From assembly GCA_014549065.1 (NCBI GenBank), contig JACDOX010000021.1, positions 434,042 through 498,041 of the forward strand: 64,000 bases of DNA. Direction: 5' to 3'. This stretch comes from Cardinalis cardinalis. Taxonomy: Eukaryota > Chordata > Aves > Passeriformes > Cardinalidae. The position numbers and the translations under genes are program-made. Position 1 is the first letter of the stretch. Every line of letters starts with the position of its first letter. Below are positions 34,365-46,268 of the stretch, piece by piece. The notes below the pieces were generated by a model. That model was not told the origin of the DNA, searched no databases, and was given only the letters and a program-made list of their open reading frames with translations.

Positions 34365-37300
34365 TTGGATAGAATAATCTGAATATAATATCAATAAAGA
34401 TAGTATCAATTAAGATAATAAGTCCTGACCAGAAAGACACACCCTCAAAAATTGCTGTTTTCTGCAATGTTTAGTCCCCATGAAGATGAGAGTATAAANA
34501 TCATCCATAATACACCTGCCCCTAAATGTCCACTTTACAGACCAGGCTTGAGCTGGANTAATAAATTTAATTGACATTTCCCCTCTATAATTATATTTTC
34601 CCCCCCAGACCTTTTGTTATAGAATGTGACAATTTTGTAGTCAAAACCTGCTTAGTACTGTGCTGCATGTCATGGGTGCAAACTATGCAGGATGCCCTGA
34701 GTGACCCTAAGCATAGGAGCTATCAGGAAAGGGTTTGTTATCCTACTTGTTGGATTGAGGAAATCCCTATTTTCTTCTCATTCTATTTGAAGTGGATTCA
34801 CACCGTGGTGGTAATCTGTAACCGCTGCCTCGTTCACAAATCTAAATAGTAGGAATAAAAATTGGCACTTTCTAAATTCAGCCTCCAAGCTTTTATAATT
34901 TCTCCTCAGCTTGTCTAATGACATAGANACCCATTATAAATAGATATTCTGGATGGCTTTTGTAGCAGAAGCCCCTAAAGAGAGGTGTATTTTTGAGAGA
35001 AAATTGATCCTCTGAAGGCTGAAGCTGCTCTGCCACTTTTTGGAGGCAGCAGATCAGACATGATGGAACATTTTTATGAATGTCCTTTCTGACAGGTTAG
35101 TACAACCAACTGGAAAATGAATTTTTCTCTGTCATTAGCACTGCCTCATCCATGGGCTAGTTAAGTTAAAATTGGACNTGTGTAGAACAATNTTTTCTTT
35201 AAAAAAAAATGGAGGAATGGACTTAACTATTTGTACAGTCCTACTCCACAGAGTACCATGCTAAAGTTTAGGTCATGGCAATGTCTAAATACACCTTGTA
35301 GACAGATCAATCACTGCTTCATATATTTCAGAAAGTCTGAGTCTGTGTCTATCAAGAGTCCTCACTTATTTCTAATACTTCCAAANAAAATGGAGCACAA
35401 GAGCCCATCCTGCTGGGCGAGGTAATAACAGCAAATAACCCTGACATCCAGAATAACAAATAGATATCATTCGTATGGCAGACTTTGGAGAGAAGGAGAA
35501 GAGTTTTTCCAAGTCTAGGAAGGGAAAAAGGAAAAAAAACCTCAAAGAAACATTGGACGATAGCTGCAATATTACCAAAGTATCCATCAGATCCCTTCCA
35601 CATTTCAATTAGTTCATGCTGAGCCAGAGTCCAGTGCTCTTTCCTGAATGCACAGTTTAGCACACCAAGAGCTAAAAATTCATCTCGGCAGATAACTTAG
35701 GGCTAATATCAACACAAAATAACTCTTTGGGATTAAAAAAAGAAAAGCAGCCTGAAGCAAAATGCCACTCTCTCTTTCCCCTCTCTTTTATTCAGTGAGA
35801 ATGCCAATCATTCTGTTCATCAGTAACCAAAGAACCAACCTGTCTCCTGGCCCAGAGGTTTTCCACCACTTCCAGCCTAACAACGGATAATTCAAGTGAG
35901 AACTTCTTGGTAGGGAATTATTCAAAACACCTACAATGTTTTCAGATCCCTCCCACTACCTTCTGCTCTTTGAGGGCCATGACAAAAGTCTCAACTCAGC
36001 CCTGTTTCACAGTCAAAGAACATTCCCACAGACACAAGCATCAGGATGAGCACAGGAATCAAAAATTCTTCTGCCTCCAAATCATGGGTTTGATCTTTGC
36101 AGTTCCTTTCACATCACCATCTTTCACGTAGACACCAGGATTCCCTGGGTTTTGCTCATGAAATTCCCATCATTCTGCACCTGTCTCAGCAAGTCCTGTA
36201 CCACACAGCTCCTTTCCTGGTCACAAGAGCCAAAGGCAACCACTTTGATTTGTGACTCATGGATTTGTGGCTGCTGCTTGTGCTGGAGTGGAAAAATCCT
36301 TTTCATCTTTGCTTGCATTTTAAAGGGAAAAATACTTAANAGAACGAGGGACTCAGGGGACCTGCTCCACCTGTGTGTTCTTGCCCTGTCTTCTTCTCTG
36401 TTGCATGACCCCTTGCCAAATGAATCCCAAATTCACCCCTGAACTCAAATTTGTCTCTGGCACAGGGAAATGCAAAACTTGAGTGGCCTTGCTGGGTCAT
36501 GTCATTAAATAAATCAAAGCAGGGCCAATGTTTGAAGCCATATTTACTGAAGATATTTTATCTAACCCGCAAATCCTGTTTAATTTGCCTTTTTCACCAA
36601 TAGGTGGTGCCAATAATTTATGCATTCCCNTCTGCTGGGCAAAGAAAGGACTTGGAGCAGACCATTTATCTGTGCTGACTGTCAGCAGAACATCTGGAGG
36701 GAAGAGTTTTGACCCANGAAACTGCTGGGAAAGGGAATTTTGTTGAAATAACCGTGCCCTAGAGGTGGAAAACGCTGAGGACAAAACCTCATGGTTTAAG
36801 GCAACCATACAACTAAAGNAGAATATTCTTCCTTTGCGTGATTCAGAACAAAAATAAAGCTCCTCTTGGCAATGCAGACACCAGTATGTGCATTACAGCC
36901 CAGGTCTTCAGATATGAATCAGCCTTAGCCCTTCCTTTTGCACTCAGTCAACAGCANTGTGCCAGGGAAGGCAGGAAGAGACNCCAAGAGGGAATCTATT
37001 GATTCATNGAAAGGAGAAAAGTATCAAAAAATATCCCTTTGACAAAGCCTTTTACATTAAAACCCACAGCTGGCATTTCTGTTGGCACTCAGATCAATTT
37101 TAGCTGAGCAACAAAATGCCAAGGCTTACTTCTTCAGGTTGGATATCAAATTCCACGTTTAAAATAATTGATATTATTGTATTTTGGTTATTTGTTATTT
37201 GGGGATTTCTTTTTGCATTTTGCATTTTGCTGGTATGTTTGCTCTTCTTGACCCCTTCCCATTATCATTTTGTGATCTTGGATTAATGTTATAGTGGAAT

Positions 37301-37530
37301 GAAATGTCACTAATTCCATAAAAGGTAAGATAACCTTTGGAAAACATTTAAGCAACTTAAATATATATTTATGTATTTTTTAAATTACCAGATTTAAAGC
37401 CAACATATTAGATATTTGTTGGGAGAAGGAAGGACTGGATGACGCCAGCAGAAGTCTGAGTGCCAGAAAGAAGATTCTAGAAGCCAAAACCTTAACTTTA
37501 AATGTAAGTCTAGTTGGCTTTGAAAGACTT
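34365..37530. other. Single-copy sequence; one exon-like interval
   Basis: No repeats recognised. A possible exon at 37392-37503 (plus) directly before the gap is described under findings. Confidence 0.35.
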
Positions 37531-37728
37531 NNNNNNNNNNNNNNNNNNNNNNNNNNNNNNNNNNNNNNNNNNNNNNNNNNNNNNNNNNNNNNNNNNNNNN
37601 NNNNNNNNNNNNNNNNNNNNNNNNNNNNNNNNNNNNNNNNNNNNNNNNNNNNNNNNNNNNNNNNNNNNNNNNNNNNNNNNNNNNNNNNNNNNNNNNNNNN
37701 NNNNNNNNNNNNNNNNNNNNNNNNNNNN
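37531..37728. other. Assembly gap (198 N)
   Basis: Run of N between single-copy flanks. The content cannot be inferred. Confidence 0.99.
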
Positions 37729-40162
37729 TTTTTTGCTGTCATCTCACAGAAAAATTCTCTTTGTGTNTTTACTGCTGTTAATCAAAAATCAGTGTCCTTG
37801 TTCTTGTGCTGAGTGTGGAGGGGAATGGAAAACTGTAATCTATGGCCTGGCCAAATTGTATTTACTGTCTCAGTGCCTCGAATGTCAAACCTGCAGAACA
37901 GAACAGTTTCTTTTGCTGTTGTTGACTTACTACTAAAATAAGTTTTCCTACTCCCTGTGGTTGAGCCACAGTGTGCCAGGCAGCCTTTGCCAGGTATTTT
38001 CACATCAAATTAATGAAAGATATAATTTTTTAAGTGAAATTGTACATTTCCAGTGAGAGGGAGTGGAGTAGNGAAACAAGTCATGAGCTCACAGCCNACA
38101 GTACAAGAGTGTTTATCCATTGAGGCAAATTCAAGCCAGGATGGGATGGTGGAAGCACAAAAGACCTTGCAGTGGTGATTAAATCAGTATATCTCTTGTT
38201 NCTGACAGTAATAAATAGAAATCTGTAGGTGCCTGATTCATGTTATAAATATTTATTACCAGTTTTGAACTATATCAAAGAAGGACATCTTCAGGGGATG
38301 GGGTCACATCTCAGGATCATTGTTTGGCTTCTCCAGTCCTTTTCCTAACATCCCTGAAGTTAATCCATGCCCAAAAGTCATCAGTTCAGCAGCAACCTCC
38401 TCATGCTCCTGTGGCCCTATAACCACAGAAAATTTCCAAAATGAAGGCTGGAGCAGCAGCCTCACTGTGCTTTAAATTGGAAGTGAATTAATTGAAATAG
38501 AACCTTTGAACAGTGAGCTTAACAGAGTTTTCCTTGCACACAGCCACCAATCTGGCCCAGAGGTCATTGCTTTAATTAATTTTGGTGTCAGTGTATCATG
38601 CTAACATGGTGCCCTTTCATGTGTTTACCCTTATTTTTAAGTTATATATGAAAATACTGATCGTTCTATTAAATGTCCATTTGATTCAACCACAAGAGAA
38701 AATCATCTGAGTTAATATTGAATTATTTCTTTTGGGTAGATTTAGTGAGATTACAGCTGCCTCACCATTTCTTCAAATATTGATCTCTCTGCAGCTCCCA
38801 GGGGAGCTGTCCAGAGAAAATCAATGAGCTTCAAGTGAGGAAAGGAAGAAGAGGCTGAAGAGGCAGTTTTCACATATGTAAATTGACACCCTTTTTCACC
38901 AGAATGAAGAAATTCAGAGTAAAATTAAAGTCCATAGGAACATATGTTACAAAATNAAATGAGTCTCTCTAGCTCCTGCAGCAAATAATCTGTAAGAGGC
39001 TCATGGAAGAAGAAGGGAAGTCCTTATAAATGTGGTTTAATTTCTTCCACAGAGAAATACGCATCATAAACTTGTTACTTTAAGTGCATCACAGAAGTAG
39101 TAAAATATATGCACAAGGAATAACTTTTGCATCTCTAAATTTAGTAACTCAGTACCAGCTCTGTTAAGCCTATGATCCTTATCTGGAGCAACCAGAAGGT
39201 GCAGAACATCAGTCCCTCATATTTTACCATCTCAGAGACTTTATACAGAGCAATAACGAGCTGCTGACATGAGACAACACTAGAATCCAGTTTGCAAAGT
39301 CACCCTGAAGTTGTATTTGTCCAGAGCTGAGCTCTTCATTTGTTTGGGTTCTGTTTTTCTCTCACAACTAATGAGATGTGCCAGCTGCCTTCAGAAAGCC
39401 TCGGGCTTCCCAGTCCCTGCCCTGAGCAGCTCAACAAGTTCTGCCTTCAGTGGCTGCCCTGTGACTTCCAAAAGCCCTTGAGGTTCTGCCTGAGACATCC
39501 ACTATGTCTAGAGTCTCTCCACTTTTCTGGTTTGCTCTTAAAAACATGACATTTATATAATAAAAGTTTCTTCCAAACCTAGGAGCTCTGGCTCTAGTGC
39601 CTGTTGTTATCATGTCCCATCCCCTTTGACCTGACAGGCTGAGTCAACACCTTTTTGCAATGGTAAAGACTGGGAGGAATTACAGGAGTAACNCACAATT
39701 TGTTTGCTGTTTCACCCCGGAATACTCAAGGCCATCATCCTGTTGTACCAAGCTATCTATTTTCTTCTGTGGGTGAATGTATTTTGATCAGTTAAAGTTG
39801 TTGCTGAGACCTACAGACCAAAACACCATTTAAGAAATGGTCCAATAAACAAGGATTATGTGCAAGCACATCTACGAAATATTATCACTTCCATTTTTCA
39901 AACCCTTACAAGTGCCCAGCTCTGCTTTATCATGATTTTTGGGAGTGTGAACACTTTGTTCTCTGTCACTTATCTCAGGAGCAGGTGCATGAATCCCTGT
40001 CTCCCATCAAGCAGTTATTTTCTATTCCTTGTCTTTTCCATCTAAGCTGCAAGGAGCTGCTGGAAAATATCTAAATGTTGGCTCAGAGATTTTCAATTAA
40101 ACATCCAGTAGGATAAAGATCAAATTTTCACCTTCAGGACTGTGAGCTGTGATCCTCTGGTA
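37729..40162. other. Single-copy sequence, nothing recognised
   Basis: About 2.4 kb of AT-rich sequence without repeat or gene. Confidence 0.4.
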
Positions 40163-40420
40163 GATCACAGAATCATTTGGGTTGGAAAAGAATTTTAAGA
40201 TCATCAAANCCAAATGTTTCCCTAGCACTGCCAAGGCCACCACTGACCCATGTCCCCAAGTGCCACATGTACATGTCTTTAAAATCCCTCCATGGATGGG
40301 GACTCCACCACTGTGCAGCTGTTCCAGTGCTGGACAGCCCTTTCCATAAAGAAATTTTCCCTGATAGCCAATCTAAATGTCCCCTGCCACAAAATGAGGC
40401 CATTTCCTCTTGTTCTGTNT
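40163..40420 (-). mobile_element. CR1: CR1 LINE 3' fragment
   Basis: Antisense CR1: tail complement 'gatcacagaatcatttggg', 'tagcactgccaaggccacca', 'ctgacccatgtccccaagtg', 'gatggggactccaccactgt' and 'aaatgaggccatttcctctt'. About 258 bp. Closest in type to the copy at 14424. Confidence 0.92.
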
Positions 40421-41371
40421 TAGATTGNANGATGATGTGCTTGAAATTGGATCTTCTTCAGCAAACACAACCATGCTGGGGTTGTGGGCATCTGGGCATC
40501 ACACATCCAAGGCTGGACACATTCTAATGCTGGCTTATCCTCAGAATAAAATAAAGATTAGGCCTTGTATTGCAAAAAAGTCCCACNGAATGTGATATTA
40601 TTTTGTTAGTAGTAATATAAAAAGGGGTTTTTTAATCCTTATTTCAGGAACACAAGCAATGCTAACAACCCCTTTATTTGTTTGAGGGAAAAAAATCCAA
40701 CCAAACAGCTAAAACAATTTTAAGTGGAAGAGTTGTTTTAAGTTATGAAAGAAATTAAAGTGAAAATGTGGTTGTTTTAGGACTTCTGAGAATAGAGGTG
40801 GTTTTAAGGGTAAATATATTCATTCTATTGGTTGCTCAAAGAACAGCATCCCTCATTGTAGGGCAAAGAAAACTGTCCCAGGATTTGTTTCCCTGGAAAG
40901 TGGAAATGTGCAGGAGAATAAACCAGATGTGAAATCCTAGAAAGACAATGCACATTTTGTGCTGGTCTTGTACACTCTGTTCTCAGCTTATGGAAGCAAA
41001 ATGAGACCTCATTAAAAGGTCAGCTTGGAAAGAGAGGAAACAGGCCAGTTCTCAGGAGATATTTTTGTCAAATTTCCAGGAATCCAAATGCAGTCTGGTC
41101 TGAGAAAGGGCCCTGTTCAATAGAATAAACTCCTAGAAAAGAGCTGNAGGGTGAGAACTATGTCACCACAAGTTTTTTGTGGCTCTGAGAGTCACATTAC
41201 TGTTGCCCTGCCAGACTTCACTCCTTCAGCAATCCCATGTACTTACCCCAGCTATTTCTGTTTGTCAGCCAAACCNCCACATTCTCCTGATTGGATTATT
41301 CTTCTGTCTTCCTTCCATTAAAATATTATCACTCATTTAGGAAAGCTGCCACTTGTTAGTCTTTCAAACAC
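40421..41371. other. Single-copy sequence, nothing recognised
   Basis: Spacer before the LTR at 41377. No element recognised. Confidence 0.4.
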
Positions 41372-41598
41372 AATCTTGTCCTGGACTGCCAAGCAAATTG
41401 TGTTCTATTTGCCATCNGTATGGCAGTTGTCTGCTGTTCATTGGGCAGTTTTCCTTATCTCTTCCACACNCACTCCTCCCTCCAGGGGGACATCTGCTGA
41501 TAACAGCTATTGAATGTCANNGNNTGGCTGATAAGAACTACAGCATCCCANTGGGAGATGCTCTGCCCAGGGGGAGGAGCCAANCATTCCTACCTGGA

Positions 41599-41603
41599 TA
41601 TAA
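41599..41603 (+). promoter_or_regulatory. LTR TATA-type box
   Basis: TATAA within 'cctggatataacctgg', about 280 bp upstream of the LTR poly(A) signal. This spacing fits an LTR promoter. Activity is unknown. Confidence 0.45.
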
Positions 41604-41879
41604 CCTGGAGATTCTGGAACACCAGTACAGCTTCTCCATTGGGTTTCCCAGNGAAACAGCAACTGCCTCTTCCACTGGATCTTCAGAGGAAGAATACACC
41701 CTTCTACAGGATCCCTGCTCCAACAGAACCACCCCTGACACTGCAGGAGGGCTGCAGCCACAATTCCAATGGGACTGCTGCCAACACCCTGACCCACAGG
41801 GTGTCAGGTTGTGTTCTGACTCTGTCAGTGATGTTTTAGTTTACTGCATTGTTTATTTTATCCTTTTATTTTCTTTCCT

Positions 41880-41885
41880 AATAAA
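41880..41885 (+). promoter_or_regulatory. LTR polyadenylation signal
   Basis: AATAAA followed by 'gaactgttattcctg' in sense orientation of the LTR. The two sister copies have AGTAAA here, so this one keeps the canonical signal. Confidence 0.65.
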
Positions 41886-42038
41886 GAACTGTTATTCCTG
41901 CTCCCATATTTTCGCCTAAGAACCCCCCTTAATTTAAAATTTATAACAATTTGGAGNGAAAAATTTACATTTTTCTACTTCAANAAAAGCTCCTATCCTC
42001 CTTAACAAACACCTATCTTTTCAAACCAAGACAAGTCT

Positions 42039-42738
42039 TTGCACTGAAGAGTTCGTGCTTTTGTGGGCACTGTCTCAGCAGGAGACAGGAGAGAGCCGGG
42101 TCCATGCCTGGTTCCTCTCCACTGGCTCCTGGATTTGCTGAGGAGCAGGGGTGGTATCCCTTTGGAAGGAACGTTTAGCAATTAAGCACCATCTCCTGTG
42201 GGACACTGAATGGTTGATGTTTTCATGGCTTCAGCAGTGCTAAAATTATTGGAGGAATTTTGCCTGCTGTAAAGCAACAACTGCTCAGCTGTGACTACTG
42301 AAGCCACCCTTCCCCAAGTACACCTCCTGACTGGAATTTGGGTGGTGACAGGAACTGAGGACAAGATGAAGGGGATATTATTGTCCAATCCCAGGTGTAG
42401 GGGGAAGAATGTATCCAGAAGTGATCCTGGAAGAGAGACTGGATTGCTGATGGCTCAAACAATCAGAGGGAAGCTGCTGCTGTGCAGAGTACCCGAGGGT
42501 GACACAGCCCAGCCCAGGCTGCAGCTGGTGATGAACGAGATAAGGAAAGAGGGAACCCTGTGAGACAGGAACTGTCTCCTTGTCCTTATCAGAGAACTCA
42601 GCTGTGGTAACTCCCCTGCCCAGNAGGTCCTGGGGCATTCACAGGTGGCCTGAAGGTGCTCACTCTGCTGAGGGGCCATGATGGGCCCAGATGTGATGGG
42701 CAGCTGTATCCCATCAGAAGGCATCAAAGACTCCTGAA
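42039..42738. other. Single-copy sequence, nothing recognised
   Basis: About 700 bp between the LTR and the minisatellite, slightly more GC-rich than average. No element recognised. Confidence 0.4.
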
Positions 42739-43012
42739 GTGTCCCCTGATCCACAACATTCCATCATGCAGGTGTCCCTGATCCACAACATTCCATCCTC
42801 CAGGTGTCCCTGATCCACAGCATTCCATCATCCAGGTGTCCCTGATCCACACCATTCCATCCTCCAGGTGTCCCTGATCCACAACATTCCATCCTCCAGG
42901 TGTCCCTGATCCACAACATTCCATCATCCAGGTGTCCCTGATCCACAACATTCCATCATGCAGGTGTCCCTGATCCACAGCATTCCATCATCCAGGTGTC
43001 CCTCATCCACAC
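42739..43012 (+). repeat. 32-bp minisatellite, about 8.5 copies
   Basis: Unit GTGTCCCTGATCCACA followed by RCATTCCATCMTSCAG. Eight full units start at 42739, 42772, 42804, 42836, 42868, 42900, 42932 and 42964, with a partial one at 42996. The first unit has one extra C (33 bp). Variation is concentrated at three positions, and variant units alternate along the array. Since 32 is not a multiple of 3, minus-strand frames cycle through three peptide repeats; this is not coding. Confidence 0.97.
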
Positions 43013-44490
43013 CACATCACCCAGCTGAAGTTCCCCACCCCAGGGGAGGTACCTGGGTGTTCCTACCTGAATCTGAGTGAATACAAACCTAACAGATGTG
43101 GTGTTTTGGGGCTCTCCTTCACCATCTGATGGGTTCAGTCTATGGCCAACAGAGAGTGAAATTATTCTAAGTCTCATTGTGGATCTTGTGGGTGGTGAGA
43201 TCTTTTTGCTCCTTTTCTTCTCTTTTTTGTACATTTTGTAAAGTGATATTTTTGTGCTTTTATGTTGCCATTTACTATAGATAATAGCAACCAAAATGGC
43301 TCCATAGCAGTCTTCCTGTGCAATCAAATTGTTCTGCAATAAACCCTACATGTGTGTATTTACAGACACTGGTCATTCAGTGTTATTTCTCTAATCCACT
43401 CTAAGGAATCTATTAACAAGAACCTGGGTTACCCTCACATTTTAGGGGGGGTTGAATCTCTCACAGGATGTGATTTCTGCAATCAAGTCAAAGCACAGTA
43501 TCTTAGCATGTAACATATATAAGCAAAGATCAGGTTTTCTGAAATTTGCAGACAGCTGGAAATGCAAATTGAAAAAAATTCCAAAAGTCCCTGAGCTTCT
43601 TAATTGTGTAATGCTGGTCACATGCTGTAAGAATGTGTTAAATACCACAAAATCACATGGAGCTGAACAACATAAGCGTTCTCCTGAGAGAGATTGTCAT
43701 CTCTCATCCCAACTGCTTCACACTAAGCTGTGAGAGCAGAGTGGAAAATGAGAGCAGGATATCTTGGTCTGAGATCAGTGCAGAGCTCGTGGACTCAGAG
43801 GATTTTTTTTCTGTTGGAGTAAAAGAGAGAGATAATATATANACCCTTGACTGAGAAAAATACTGAAATATGGAATGAGACAGATCAATGAGAAAACCAA
43901 AAAAAGGAACAATCCATTTAAACCTCAGGAAATAACNCCAGCTGAGGCAGGGAGAAGGCTTGGTGACACCGGTCCTTTCAAGCATCAGCATCTCTGATCA
44001 GAAATCTATATTGGTTTTAAAATAGCAGGTTCCTCACAGCAAGTTCAAATTACACAGCAGAAGCAGAGTTCATGGAAAGACAAAACTCNCTTTAAAGGTT
44101 AAAGGAAGGAAGCGACAGAGATTATGGTTTTCATGCCCCGTTAAAATCTGTGCTGCTCAGTTGAGAAGCAGGAGCAAAATGTTAACTCTTTTCTTTTCTT
44201 GCAAGGAGGAGACATTGAAGAGGAATCTGGAAGGTCAAGGCCTGGCAAAATGCATCTACAGAATAGAGCAGTGCCTTGTGTTGTCCCATCACTTCTCACC
44301 CACAGAATTCCCAGTGTGGTTCCTTGCAGCCCTCTGGAGAACTCTGCTGGGTGTGGTGAGCTGGATCTTCTTGGCCCATCATAATCTGCTACTGCANTGG
44401 GTCAATTTGCAATGATAAAAAAGTTAATGCTGATAATGCAGATAAAAGAGTCAATGCTGATATTTAGCATGGAGAACACAAGGACTTCTT
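43013..44490. other. Single-copy sequence, nothing recognised
   Basis: No element or gene recognised over about 1.5 kb. Confidence 0.4.
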
Positions 44491-44862
44491 GGANTGACTC
44501 CAGAGGAGGCCATGAGGATGCTGTGAGTGCTATGGAGACAGGCTGAGAAAGTTTGAGGTGTTCATCTTGGAGCAGGGAAGGGTCTGNTGAGACCTTATGA
44601 GTCCNTTCCAGTNCCTAAAGGGGAAACAGAAAAGATGAGGATGGAATTTTAGCAGGGTCTAGTGCAATAGCACGAGTGTTTTAAACTGAAAGAGGTTAGG
44701 TTCAGACAAGATATAAGAACGAAATTTTTTAACAATGAGGTAATGAAACACTGGCACAGTCTGCCCCATCCTTGGAAATATTCAAGGTCAGCAAGGACAG
44801 GGATCTGAACAACCTGACCTAATTGAACGGTCAGACCCTTCCAATCCAAAGCATTCTATATT
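44491..44862 (+). mobile_element. CR1: CR1 LINE 3' fragment, about 370 bp
   Basis: Sense CR1 including the end of the ORF2/3'-UTR region: 'ccagaggaggccatgaggat', 'agacaggctgagaaagtttg', 'ttttaaactgaaagaggtta', 'caatgaggtaatgaaacact' and 'agacccttccaatccaaagc'. The usual GGTGTCCCTGCCCATGGCAG block is missing, which indicates an internal deletion. It is followed about 150 bp later by the LTR at 45017. Confidence 0.9.
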
Positions 44863-45016
44863 TAAAAAAACACCTAAGAACTGAAACTTTGTCACATAGT
44901 TGCTTGCAAACCATTCCTGAAGGCGATGTTGAGGTGAGGGAAGTGGGTGAGGCAAAGTCTTTGACAGGGAAAATGCGCAGGGCTCTCTGTACAGCAGCAG
45001 TTGCCAGGCAGGAATG

Positions 45017-45455
45017 TGTCACATTCATATTTTCTGGAAAAATCCCTTCACCCAGGATTTTTCTCCTGGGAAGCTGAGAAGCCTCAAAGAAAAAGAAAAA
45101 CAATAATTATCTGATTTGCTTCTCCTGTGTTTTGCTCCTTTGGAATGCATTTGGAGATTGTTTACCCACAGGTGATTGTTCCATTGGTTTCATGTGAATT
45201 GTTTTGACTCAGGGCCAAGCTGTGTCAGGACCAAGCTGTGTCAGGGCCAAGCTGTGTCAGGACTCTGGAAAGAGTTAGGAGTTTTCATTATTATCTTTTT
45301 AGCCCTCTGTAAGTATCTTTTCTGTATTCTTTATCTAGTATAGTATAGCATTCTTTAATATAATATAGTATCATAAAATAATAAATTAGCCTTCTGAGAA
45401 CATGGAGTCAGATTCATCATTCCTTCCTGCCATGGGGGTCNCCGCAAATACAATA
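45017..45455 (+). mobile_element. Solo LTR, ERVK-like family, copy B
   Basis: 439 bp of the same family as copies at 16811 and 63005. The flanks GGAATG (45011-45016) and GGAATG (45456-45461) are a perfect 6-bp target-site duplication. AATAAA is at 45380-45385. Distinctive landmarks are 'cccaggatttttctcctggg' (a local palindrome), 'tttgcttctcctgtgttttg' and 'tctgagaacatggagtcaga'. It contains a private 16-bp triplication (45210-45257). No viral coding sequence is attached. Confidence 0.93.
45210..45257 (+). repeat. 16-bp triplication inside LTR copy B
   Basis: Three tandem copies of CAGGGCCAAGCTGTGT (the middle copy has GGA for GGG). The other two LTRs have a single version of this sequence. 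Confidence 0.93.
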
Positions 45456-45461
45456 GGAATG

Positions 45462-45884
45462 TGGTTTAGACTCTTTAAAAAAAAAACCTCCTTGCTTTGA
45501 TGTGGCTTGAAGCCTTTTCTAGCAAGTGAAACGGCACTCCAAGTTCTCCTTTACTGCAGATAACATCCTGGAGAGCCAAACTTGCTGGCATTCAGGGCAC
45601 AATCATTGCTGCAGACAGAGACAAGACTACTCAGCAAGTTACTGCCTCAAGTTNTTTTGAATAAAAGTTTATAGCCCTTGTGTAATTTTGGGGGCTGCTA
45701 CCCACACTGAGAAACAAGCACGGCTAAGCAGGTATCTGAGCAGAGTTGTGATGCTCACACTGACTTTCTGGGGGATATCCTTCAGCCTTTCTGGTCTGCA
45801 GAAGTAGAATAATCTCACTGCCCCACTGCACCTTTCCTTCCAAGCGTCTTATACCACCCTGCAGTGCTGAAGGGATCCTTAAAC
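45462..45884. other. Single-copy spacer, nothing recognised
   Basis: About 420 bp between LTR copy B and the next CR1. No feature seen. Confidence 0.4.
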
Positions 45885-46268
45885 AATCACAGAATGGTTT
45901 GTGTTGGAAGAAACTTTAGAGATCATCCAGTTCCAACCATCCTGCCATGTACAGGGACGCCTTCCGTTATCCCAAGTTGCTCCAAGCCCTGTCCAGCCTG
46001 GNCTTGAACACTTCCAGGGATCCAGGAGCAGCCACAGCTTCTCTGGGCACCCTCACAGGAAAGACTTTTTCCCTCCTAACATTTAATCTAAATCTCTTTT
46101 TGTTTAAAATCATTCCCTCTTCTTCTATTGCTATTTGCCAGTATAAAAAGTCTCTCTCCCTGTTTTTTATAGGTCCTCTGTAAGTACTGANATGCCACAG
46201 TANGATCTCCCTGGCACCTTNCTCTTCTCCAGGCTGAACAACCCCAGCTCTCAGCCNNTCTCTGTGCC
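45885..46268 (-). mobile_element. CR1: CR1 LINE 3' fragment, about 384 bp
   Basis: Antisense CR1: 'aatcacagaatggtttgtgt', 'catcctgccatgtacaggga', 'gaacacttccagggatccag', 'cacagcttctctgggcaccc', 'aaaaagtctctctccctgtt' and 'ctcttctccaggctgaacaa'. A two-base N cluster is at 46257-46258. It is the mirror orientation of the copy at 44491. Confidence 0.93.

Larger units (their letters stand above)
41377..42033 (+). mobile_element. ERVL-type solo LTR, best-preserved copy
   Basis: 657 bp from TGTCCTGG to CCAAGACA, giving the inverted LTR termini. The flanks AATCT (41372-41376) and AGTCT (42034-42038) are a 5-bp target-site duplication with one mismatch. In sense orientation it has a TATA-type word at 41599-41603 and AATAAA at 41880-41885, so U3, R and U5 can be placed approximately (R from about 41630 to about 41900). 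It is the inverted relative of the LTRs at 10755 and 22481. No internal viral coding sequence flanks it. A cluster of N positions lies at 41520-41524. Confidence 0.9.

Noticed and set aside
42724..42978. Minus-strand repetitive open frame
   Set aside because: It is the 32-bp minisatellite read in rotating frames; the regular peptide pattern is a product of the repeat.
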